Assembly (NCBI GenBank): GCA_036677375.1
Contig: JAVBWO010000012.1
Coordinates: 248,001-312,000 of the forward strand
Source: JAVBWO01 sp036677375
Lineage (GTDB): Bacteria; Bacillota; Dehalobacteriia; UBA4068; UBA4997
Direction of reading: 5' to 3'
DNA length: 64,000 bases
Shown here: positions 51,058-60,600 of the stretch, one piece after another
How positions within the stretch are numbered: the first letter of the stretch is position 1
Layout: the number at the start of each line of letters is the position of its first letter
Program-made: the position numbers and the translations under genes
The notes under the pieces: generated by a model
The model's database searches: none
Told to the model about the DNA's origin: nothing
What the model saw: only the letters and a program-made list of their open reading frames with translations

Positions 51058-52152
51058 TCAATTCATGGTTTCATATGTTCTGACCGTCATGAGGGTTGCC
51101 GCCTCGCGGGTCGCCATGCCGTAACCGGCAGCAGTCTGAGCCGTTGTAGTGGCCTTCGGCATAAAATTGCCGGTATCGTCGCCCTTAATGATGCTGAGCT
51201 TTGACATGTACTTAGTCCCTTCCACCGCCCAGGAGGAAATATCCTTTTGATCCGGGAAGTCCTTGATGCCCGCGACACTGTAATCTGCGTTCGGCGCAAT
51301 GGCTTTGATCGCCCGAAAGAGCATCGTAGCGCATTGCTCACGGTTGATCAGCGTTTTAGGAGAGAAGGTAGTGGCCGATGTACCCGTCGTGATTCCCAGC
51401 GCATACGCCTTCAATATTTGACTGTTCGTCGTATCGGTAAACGGATTCGGCGACGCGGGAGCCGCCGTGCTTTTTGTAACCTTTGCATAAAGCAGCACGG
51501 CAAGCTCACAAAATTCTTCGCGGGTGATAGGCTTTGTCATATCGGCGCCTTTCAGGATGTCGGGAATCAAGCCCAGTTCGTTCGCCTTTTTCAGCTCAGG
51601 CTCAGCCCATGTACTTGCGTCGGAGTAAAAGCTGCCCGAGCCGATGGTCACTGTATTTGAAACGGGAGAATAGATCGGCTGAACATCCGGCCAGCCCTCG
51701 TAATAATCATAGTAAACGCGGAGCTGATAGGAATAAATATGGTTTTTAATATCAACGGAGGTCAGACTACCCTCGTCGATAGGGTCGAATGTGATTGCAA
51801 AGTTACCGGCACTGACAGGCGCTTCACCGTCTTCACCGCCGGTGTAAACGTTGATGTATCCGCCGCCGCCAAACTCACCCCAAGAGCCGTTGTCAACCTT
51901 CACCGAATAGTCCCAGAAAACGGAACCGCCGCCGGGAGCCTCACTGTCCAGATCGAGAACGCTCTGAGGGAAATATACCTGCGCTTCAAAGTAAGGGATA
52001 CCATCCTCATTGTGCTTAAGCTCGATGCTCTTGATTGTAGGGACCTCAAGCGAAGAGGGAACACCTTCGGGGAGTGCGGCCAGCGCGCTCACAGGGAGCA
52101 TGGTGAAAATCATAGTTAACACAAACAGCCACGTTAATAACTTTTTCTTCAT
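51058..52152 (-). CDS. SLH-domain surface protein, paralogue
   Basis: A 364-residue exported protein paralogous to the one at 47617: signal peptide (ending SALA at about 24), an N-terminal domain starting GVPSSLEVPTIKSIELKHNEDG, and three SLH repeats (about 175-364). The two share SYPQ/FPQS, DNGSW and the SLH phrases TKPITREEFCELAVLLY and LGITTGTSATTFSP almost unchanged, so they arose by recent duplication. The ATG at 52152 follows GGGAGG. It lies 65 nt downstream of a small LuxR gene on the same strand. Confidence 0.88.
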   Translation of the reverse strand: MKKKLLTWLFVLTMIFTMLPVSALAALPEGVPSSLEVPTIKSIELKHNEDGIPYFEAQVYFPQSVLDLDSEAPGGGSVFWDYSVKVDNGSWGEFGGGGYINVYTGGEDGEAPVSAGNFAITFDPIDEGSLTSVDIKNHIYSYQLRVYYDYYEGWPDVQPIYSPVSNTVTIGSGSFYSDASTWAEPELKKANELGLIPDILKGADMTKPITREEFCELAVLLYAKVTKSTAAPASPNPFTDTTNSQILKAYALGITTGTSATTFSPKTLINREQCATMLFRAIKAIAPNADYSVAGIKDFPDQKDISSWAVEGTKYMSKLSIIKGDDTGNFMPKATTTAQTAAGYGMATREAATLMTVRTYETMN

Positions 52153-52216
52153 AGTAATACCTCCCATTAATACTTCTTTTGTTGTAAAGTTGACGAAGTT
52201 TTGTGTGCCGCCTTGT

Positions 52217-52549
52217 TCAGTCAGGTTTTGCTCCTGCATCCCGATAGCGGATGATTAATTCGGCTCTGGAATTCACCTTCAGCTTCTTATAGATGCCCGT
52301 CATATGCGTGTTTGCCGTGGAATACTTGATAGCAAGCCGTTTTGCGGATTCTTTTAGGGTATAACCCTCCAGCAGAAGCAAGAAAAGCTCCTTCTCGCGC
52401 GGTGTCAATAAAACAAGTCGCTCAGATGGTTCACTGCGCTTCGGGGATATTTCCCTCTGTGACGCGTCGTCGCTTGCTCTTTCTGCCTGTGGCGCGTCTC
52501 TTTCATGCCGAGGCGTCCATTTATTCTTGAAAGCTTCAAATAATTTCAC
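52217..52549 (-). CDS. Small LuxR-type HTH regulator
   Basis: A 110-residue protein with a hydrophilic N-terminus (about 1-45, many Arg, Asp, Glu) and a GerE/LuxR HTH at about 46-108: LTPREKELFLLLLEGYTLKESAKRLAIKYSTANTHMTGIYKKLKVNSRAELIIRY. There is no receiver or ligand domain. The GTG start follows GGGGGAGG. It is upstream of the SLH gene on the same strand and may control that gene or the block. Its HTH resembles that of the membrane-bound LuxR protein at 52711. Confidence 0.85.
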   Translation of the reverse strand: MKLFEAFKNKWTPRHERDAPQAERASDDASQREISPKRSEPSERLVLLTPREKELFLLLLEGYTLKESAKRLAIKYSTANTHMTGIYKKLKVNSRAELIIRYRDAGAKPD

Positions 52550-52656
52550 ATTTCCCTTCCTCCCCCGCCTAAAGGCTTTTAATCCACAACGCCAAACTTA
52601 TGGCTCTATCCTGAACCGTTTTCGCAGAAGCGTCTACTCATTAGTTCTCCTGAAAT

Positions 52657-52700
52657 GCAAAAACAGCGTCTCATTAGTTCTAATGAGGCGCTGTTTTTGC
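52657..52700. terminator. Terminator after the membrane LuxR gene
   Basis: GCAAAAACAGCGTCTCATTA (52657-52676) pairs with 52681-52700 over 20 positions with one G-U, around a 4-nt loop. It overlaps the downstream side of the minus-strand regulator gene and is functional in both directions. Confidence 0.88.
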
Positions 52701-52710
52701 GGTATTCCTA

Positions 52711-54144
52711 TTATGTAATATGATCCTTGAATTTAAGCAAAAGCTCAGTCCGGCTGTTGATGCCAAGCTTCCGATAAGCTGAGGTACAATAAGTATTGAC
52801 CGTGGAATAGGCGATGGGAAGTATTGCCGATATCTGTCTGAGCGTGTAACCCTGCAAAAGTAAATCACACACCTCCATCTCGCGCTTGCTGAGAGCATAT
52901 GGTTTGAACAGGGCAAGTCGTCCTCCGCCAACCTCCCTATGGTTGGAGTCTAATCCCCAGGCGTTGAGGTAATCCGTACGCTCCATAATGGGTGATATAA
53001 ACATAAAGGCAATCATGACAAGCACCGACACAATAGAGACTGAAACAGAGATTTCAAAGGTTCCGGCCCGGCTAATCATATTACCCACCGCTATACCCGA
53101 CACGCCCCCCAAAAATCCGATAAAGAGAATGGACATTTGTACATATCGCATGCTGTCATATTTTTTTCCAATCACGCCGATGATATAATACATATTGATC
53201 ATTCCAATCGTACTTCCAAGCCCCAGAAAAACGGAAAAGGGGATGGCGAGTCCGGGAGACTGCGGAGTAAAGGCATGAAACAAAAGCCCCACGGTAATGC
53301 TGGAAAAAGTGATGTTTCCAAGCCATATGAACGCTTTATTGGTAAAGGCGTAAACAAAGATATAAATCAGGCACCCTATAAGGCCGCCGATGTAATACCC
53401 GGTGAGAACGGATGGGCCTGAATTAGCCTCCGCAATGTTGAGAATTCCCTTTCCCGCGCCCTTGCACAAAATCGCGATAGCGCAGTTAAATAGGAGTGAA
53501 AGGTATATACGCCGGTGCATGACCGGTTTCTCGGCGGGTTCTGGATTGCCCGGAGCGCGGTCTTTTTCTTTTTTGAAAAACAGTACGGCACTTAAGGAAC
53601 ACAGAAGAAGCGCAAAGGACATAATCGGTTCCGCGAAACCGGATACGCTGTGCTCATTGGCAAGGGATATCAGCTGAATCAGCGCGTTGCTGGACACAAC
53701 TGCATAAAGCTTTTCGGTGTTATTAAGCGTGAATACAAACGGGATTAAGATAGATATATTAACGCAGCCTATGGCGATGGAACCGGTTATGGCTGCAGTC
53801 ATTTTAAGCCCCTCGGACTCAAATGCGTAAAACAATACCATACTCAGAATAATCAGTACCGCACCCATCCGTGCGGCTTTTACAAACCATTTCTTCCGCA
53901 TGATAAAGACGAACACCGCCGAAGAGAGAAGATTTACCGCGTGCATGACGCTCCTGATCTGTGTGTCAAAAGCGGAATCCAAAACCGGCGAGGCCGTCCA
54001 CCAGGTCGCAAACGCAACCACCCAGGTATAGTAAAGAATCCATATAACAAGATATGGTATGTTTTTACGTCTAAGTCCATTCGGATGGACGACATTGTCC
54101 GGATGCAATATATCTTTGATTTTCGTCAAATATGTAAACGCCAT
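52711..54144 (-). CDS. Membrane-embedded LuxR-type regulator
   Basis: A 477-residue protein with about twelve hydrophobic helices over residues ~25-405 resembling an MFS-like bundle, followed by a cytoplasmic LuxR HTH at about 418-475: LSKREMEVCDLLLQGYTLRQISAILPIAYSTVNTYCTSAYRKLGINSRTELLLKF. This one-component layout puts the sensor in the membrane and the DNA-binding domain directly on it. Such fusions are known mainly in some Actinobacteria (Eggerthella group) and Clostridia. The ATG at 54144 follows GAGG by 6 nt. It stands between surface-protein genes and may sense a transported or membrane ligand. Confidence 0.85.
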   Translation of the reverse strand: MAFTYLTKIKDILHPDNVVHPNGLRRKNIPYLVIWILYYTWVVAFATWWTASPVLDSAFDTQIRSVMHAVNLLSSAVFVFIMRKKWFVKAARMGAVLIILSMVLFYAFESEGLKMTAAITGSIAIGCVNISILIPFVFTLNNTEKLYAVVSSNALIQLISLANEHSVSGFAEPIMSFALLLCSLSAVLFFKKEKDRAPGNPEPAEKPVMHRRIYLSLLFNCAIAILCKGAGKGILNIAEANSGPSVLTGYYIGGLIGCLIYIFVYAFTNKAFIWLGNITFSSITVGLLFHAFTPQSPGLAIPFSVFLGLGSTIGMINMYYIIGVIGKKYDSMRYVQMSILFIGFLGGVSGIAVGNMISRAGTFEISVSVSIVSVLVMIAFMFISPIMERTDYLNAWGLDSNHREVGGGRLALFKPYALSKREMEVCDLLLQGYTLRQISAILPIAYSTVNTYCTSAYRKLGINSRTELLLKFKDHIT

Positions 54145-54595
54145 CTTTAACCTCGGCATTTATAAAGATTTTAGAACAAATTTATTATCGCATATTTCAA
54201 CGCAAAAAGCTATGCATTTAATAAGAAGAGGATGGCTGAGCAGTGGTTCCAAGCAACCCATATTGAATTTGCAGGAGATAATGTTTTCCATGACTTTACC
54301 TCCCTGATTGTATGCGTTTTTCCTCGCCAGTACGCTTGCTGCCTTACGCCAATGCTCACTGTATGGCGTCGTCAACTTGAAGCCAAAGCGTCCTTTCTCG
54401 ATTTCAAAAGTCAGGCCGCCCTGTTCGTTATCGTCGGTTTGTTTGCAAAGGTGGAGGTATTCTGACGAATACTTTGTCATCCTGTTATTGAGTTGGTGTT
54501 ATGGGTCTGAACTTGGGCTACAAATACCCTGAATTCGATACCACACAAAAGCGGGGAAAGGTTCCTTCGCAGGAATTTGCTAAAAGTACTGAATA

Positions 54596-54630
54596 AATCA
54601 TAACCACCCGTAAAACGGGTGGCTATGATT
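54596..54630. repeat. Hairpin at the end of the giant protein gene
   Basis: AATCATA-A-CCACCCGT, then AAA, then ACGGGTGG-C-TATGATT form a 15-bp stem with one mismatch. It lacks a T-run on the minus strand. It may be a terminator of the giant gene or an end hairpin of a lost IS200/IS605-type element. The stretch 54145-54595 holds no gene I recognise. Confidence 0.5.
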
Positions 54631-54633
54631 ATT

Positions 54634-57600
54634 TTAGTTTTTCATTAGATTGTAAAAAATCTGGGCCATCTGAGCTCTGCTTAATATGCCGGTTGGGAGG
54701 AGTTTATCATCTGAGCCGTTCAGCACCCCTACTTTCACAAATGCCGTAACGGCATCACTGGCCCAGGATGCGATATCCGCTTTGTCGAGGAAATCCGCCG
54801 TAGTTTTCCCGGAAGCTTCTTCCGGCAGCCGATCAAGGAGCTCCAGTGCATGATAAAGCAGCGTGCACATCTCCTGCCGCGTGATCTCCCTGTCCGGCGC
54901 GAACAAATTGTTACCAATGCCGCCTGCAATACCAAGCTGTTTTGCCGCTGCAAGATATTTTGTGTAATACGTATTTCCTGCGTCCATAAAATTATCCGTC
55001 AAATTCTCAGCAGGAGATAATCCGAAGGCGCGCAGAAGCATCACAATAAACTGGCCGCGCGTCAAAGACGCATCGGGGCTGAAGCTCCCGTTCCCGGTAC
55101 CTGTGGTAATACCTCTAGCTGCAATATAGTCCAAGGCGTTAGCATACCATACATCCTGCTGTACGTCGCTGAAACTCACCTTGTTATAGCCAATTACATA
55201 TTCCGAAAAGTGATCCGTGTGAAAAACGACGGTTCCGTTTTCCGGATCATATGAGCAGTCCGAGACAATTTCCGGCAGACCCACCGCATTAATACGGTAA
55301 ATGACGATTGCGTCAGTATCCTCTCCAATCCTCGGTGTATACGGCATCGAAAGGGTCGCATGTCCGTTCAGCTCCGAAATCGTTTGATCTCCGCTTGTTA
55401 CAGTAAAACTGAACACAGGTCTGTCCCCTATGAACGCGCGGGCTGTTTCGGAAAGGGTTAAGGGATCGACTCCAGCCACCGATATTCGTACGCTGTCCCC
55501 AGCGGTTTCACTGCAAATGGTTGAAAGGGCGTTTTCATCGAAGGATACCGTGCAGAGGGACGTGTGAAGCGTAAGTGCGGAGACGCCGCTTTCCGCCGCG
55601 AAGCGGAGGGCGGATACCGGAATATCCGTGTCGATCGCTTCCGTGCCGTCAGGTGCATTCACATCTATGAAAAGCCCTGACTTCGCGGCGGCCTCCTTCG
55701 CGCCCGTCACAGCGCTTTCGACCTGAGCCGTACTCACTGTTGCTGTGACATGACCGCCTGCGTTGCCAGTGATCGACGCCGTCGTTTCGGCGGACGTCCC
55801 GCCGTTTACGGGGGATGGGGGTGCGGGCGTATGTGTTGTTGTAGACTGACCGCCATTTGCTACCGTCACAGTGAAGCTTTTGGTCAGGACGGCCCCATCG
55901 GGCAGAGTGCTCAGATTGCCCGTCCAGGCAAGGCCGTTCTTTGAAAGTGTCATCACGCTGTCTGGCGGGAATATGTAAGCGGTAACAATGGCTGTGCCTG
56001 TTCTCCCGGTGTTCAGTGTCATTTTGTCCGCGCCAATGCCGACGACGCTCTCATCGCTGGAATCGTAAACAACGTACGGCGTTCTCTGATTTTCCTCCTT
56101 GTATCCGATATCGGGCAGGACCTGCTTTGAGCTTCTTGGCGACATCGTAATACGGTCCGACAATACGGCGCCTGCGTTATCTTTCAGTACAAAACCGCTG
56201 ATATTGTTTATCAGCGCCATATCGTCCGGGCTTGCGGACCGCGTAAGGTCAACCATCTCGCCGTCACCGTCCGAGCGGACGTTCAGCGTCGCGGTGTCAG
56301 TTACCGTGCCATCCCCGCTTGTTGCGCTGTCAAATGTTACCTTGCTGATATCGCCGTAAAACGTGAATGCCCTGCTCTCCCCAACTGCTATTACGCCCAG
56401 GTCCAGGAAACCGATTTCAGTACTGTTTGCCTTTGCGGAGACGACCGCATCGTCCGAAGCAATATTGCCGTTATTTGTGGCGGTTCCTTTTATTTTTACC
56501 TGATTTCTTCCGACAAACTCGGTGCTCACGTCCGTGATGTCGATTGAGCTCGCCGCGGTAACAGGGGTTTCCGCGCTGCATAGGACGACACCGTCCTCTC
56601 CGCTGACCACCGCCCGCAGACTGATATTCTTCAGGTCTTCCGGCGCCTGCCATGGCATGACGAACGCAGTCTTTGCACCGCCTTTTAGCTGTACCACATC
56701 CTGCCCGCCGACTGTCTCAGTTACACCGTCTTTCACCTGAACCAGGCTCACAGTCAGATGATCGAGGGAGGATAAGGACCGGTTACTAAGCATAAGCGTG
56801 ACCGGCAGGGTTTCTCCCGACTGCGGCACAGTCAGGGACTCTATGGTGACCTCGGCATTCTTTCCTGTCACGTTGAAGTCCGTCGTCATCAGTATCCTGC
56901 CGTTCACGTTCTCAGCTGGCATCGCTTCCCCTGAGACGTCTATCACCTGGGACATGCCCTTTACATAGACAACTCTAAGATTGCCGTTGGAAAGGATCGC
57001 AATGTCAAGGTCATTGTAATTTGCGCCCTGCTCGTCAGTAAGCTGAACCTGATCCGACCACTCCGTGGGGCGGTAGCTTATAGTGACCGCATTACCATTC
57101 CCATCCGGCACCTGGGACTCGGTAAGATTACCAATGGTCTGGCGCACGGCGTAGATTTGGTGCTCGCGGAAATAATTTTCCGGATCTGCGGCCTCCGCCG
57201 AATTGGGGTCCACACCGTCCTTATAGGTGATACCGTTCTCACCCCAGACGATATAGACGTTGCCGTCGTTTGAGTCCACCATGAATTCGTCTATGGGCAT
57301 ATCATTCTTACGGACCTCATTGCCGTCTTCCTCTTGCACAAGATCATATTTATGCTGCACGACCACTTGGGAAGGCCGGTACACACCCTTTTGCTTGTTT
57401 ACGACGAAGGCGCCCTTATCGCCATAGTACATCAGCTCATTGTTGACGAGGTATCCGATGTCGAGGCAGTGGATGTCTCCGTCCGACAGGTAGTACAGAT
57501 AGACGTTGTCGTTTGACTGGTCAAAGAGCAGATTCGATAGGGTTGCCTGCGCCTCGGGGATACGGATGGACGGGAAAAATACATGGTTATTGAAATCGTA

Positions 57601-60600
57601 AAGCTGGATAAAAAGCTCCCTGTCCAAGGTGGTGGAAGAATCGCTGTCCGTATCCACTGCATAAGCGAACACGGCATAGCCGCCGTAGCCGATGGCGTCG
57701 CTGTCCACAATGAGGGGATCGTTATTTGGATGGTTTCTGATGGATATCTGGTCACTTTTCGGTACTCTGGACCAGAAGCCCACGCCGGCGGGGTCATCGT
57801 ACGCATCGACCAGAAGGTCGCTCTCGTCCACGTCGACATATTTCGAGGCGTCGATGAAGCTCTGTCCGTAATAATTCGGCTCGCCGCCGCTTTCAAACCA
57901 GCAGTTGTTGTCAAAATCGTAGAAGCGGTAAGCAAGCGCTGTGTAAGAAGGGTTGACCACATCGCCTACCACGGCATTCTCATCACCCCCGGTACCCTTC
58001 TCGTCCGTGGAGGCGTACTGGGATTTTGTGTAGACGATCATCAGGTTCTTTTGACCCAACGATTCATCCTGCCAGTACGCGATGTAAGGATTCGTGTCGG
58101 AATAAACGTCGTCTTCGGTCTGCTTTGTGACCTCCTGCACGTCTCCGAAGGTCAGCGTGTCTTTGCTGAAAAAGCTTGCCTTGATATTGTTCTTGTTCAA
58201 CGTCTGCAGAACGTCGTCGTCTCCGCTCACCAGCTCATAAGCGCTGGACCAGGCGACAAGAACGCTGTCGCCCACGTCATAGACGCATGGCAGGCTGTCC
58301 GGCGTTCCCTCGGTATCCACCTTCTGCGGTTCGCTCCATGTACTGCCGATGTTCAGAGAGTAATAGAGCTGCGTCCGGTTTCGGTCATCATGCAACGTGT
58401 CGTCATCCAGGAAGACGAGAAGCTGCCGGTCATCCCCCAGGTCGGCCAAACAGGTGTAAGGATAAGGATAGACACCGGCGAGAAGCGCCTGCTCATTGCC
58501 GGTTCTGCGGGACACGGACAGCGCCCGCGGCCGGCTCGAACCGCCGCCGCCTTGCCATGTCCCGCGGTTTTCCAGGTAATCCCTGGACATGACCTTTGCA
58601 TCCGCGATACTGTCGTAGAGGTAGTCTTCGCCGCTGAACAGCGAATCTGCTCGAAGGCTACGCATGGTGCCATAATTGAATAGGTCCCAGGTCTTGTCCG
58701 CAATATGCCAGTTAAATTCAAAGCAGAGTACTTTGAGCGCGAGATCGGAGGTGAGCGTCACGGTGCCGCTACCCGATCCCATCGTGGTGAAGTCCATATT
58801 GAAAGCGGCCATGCCGGTGACGGACAGGCTCGCGACGGAAAGCGAGGCGCCCGCCGTGACTGCAATGTACGGATTCACGCTGAATTTGCCGTAGATGGTG
58901 AAATCCCTTTCGGGATTCGTGTCGCTGGCGTTTGTGAAATCAACCGAGCCGTTTTCATCCAGATAAACGTTATGATGATACCGCTCAATGGCCATCAGCG
59001 CCGTGATATTGCCACCTAAATCCAACTGCACAAACACAGTGACCCCCACGGGCGTCTGTATCTCCACTTTGGATGTGAGGCTGCCGGAAAGCGTGGCAGA
59101 AACGATCATCTCGTTGAAATAAAAGCAATTATAATTAGCGGAATTAGGGTCCTTATCCAGCGAGAGCTTTAGATAGACTGCTGTGGACATATCGAACTTC
59201 ATGCTGTTTGTTAGCGAGGCGCTGGTCTTATTCTCGTCGCCATTGTCCACCGCATCTTTAGCGGTGGATGCCGCGTCGGAACCCTTTGCCGCCTCCTTGA
59301 GCGTCTCGTCCTCCTTTTTGCCCTCATCTCCGAGTTCTTTTTCCCAGGACTTGTTGAAACCGAAATTGACGATCCAGTCTTCGCCTTGCTGCGTACCATA
59401 ATCGCTCATCTTGCCGGAAAGGCCTAAATTGAACGCCGTATCCAACGAGCCTACCATGTCGATGGCCCCCGTGGCCGGCGTTTTGAAGGACGTCAGCAGG
59501 GAAAAGGTGTCGAGGCTTTGGATGAAGGAAAAGCCCACGTTGTGCTCCAGATGCTCCGTTCCGTACTGGTCCTCAATTTGCAGCGTCATGTAATCGCCCG
59601 GCAATATCCCGTCGGTGAAGCTGGCCGGGTTCAGCGTGAAGGCAAAGCTTCCGTTTGACGGCGTTACGGCTATGGCATTTCCGCGCTGAGCGCCTTGTTT
59701 GGAGTAGATGCGGATATAGGCCTTGTTGGCGGACAGTCCCGGCTGCGCGCCTTTGACGTTGAACTGGAAGGTGTAAGTGGTGTCCTTATTTCCAATCGCT
59801 TTAAAATCAAGCTTACTCGTTGTTTCGATGTTTTTGCCGTTGCCGTCCCTTGACGTTACCGTCTCATAGCCTGTAAAGTTATAGGGAATAAAATCATCGT
59901 ATTCCTGAAGCTTTATCGTTGAAGAAGCGTTGACATCAGCATAGCCCTTGTAATTGATGCCTTTGTAGCTGATGATAAGGGAATAGCGCTCGTTTACCCC
60001 AAAGTTTTTGCTTGTTATGGAAAAGACGCCGCTAGAATCGGTCGATGCACTGTTGGGCTCGTCCCCTCCGGATTGGTTGCCGACAAGGACTTCAGCCCCC
60101 ACCACGGGCACCTCGGAGCTGGCGACAGCCGCAGCACTGGTGTTTGAAAGTACATCCCCGCCGATCATGACGATCCGGTCCGAGATGGTACCCGGTTTTC
60201 CGCCCGTCGGTTTTGGTTCGAAGCTGTAATAGATCAGGGGGTTGTCGTAATTAGCGACGTAATTATAAAAAAGGCCGTAGAGCGCTGTGCGGTTAAACAG
60301 TCCCGCATATTTCCCAAGCGCGTCGTACTCCTGTATACTGAGATTGCCGTCCCTGTCTTTGTCGCCGGTAAAATCTGCCCAACGCATCCGGTAACCGGTC
60401 GCTGGTAAGCCGCTGATCGTATAGACCTTGTTGCGCTCCATGGGCTTGATTTCCATCGGGTGATCCTTGTCGCCCGTCAATTGCGTACCGCCGGATACAT
60501 AGAGGACGGCCCCCTTATCTTGGTCACCGCTTAAGGGATGTACCGCCACCGTCATTGCTGGCTCACCATACTCAACCGTCAGCTTTGTAAAGGTTTTTTC

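Noticed and set aside
50844..51083. A 79-codon plus-strand ORF before the SLH gene end
   Set aside because: It crosses the GC-rich hairpin and overlaps the end of the SLH gene, with no ribosome site.
54160..54480. Overlapping ORFs on both strands between the LuxR and giant genes
   Set aside because: Neither frame has a convincing ribosome site or a recognised domain; the region is left unassigned.
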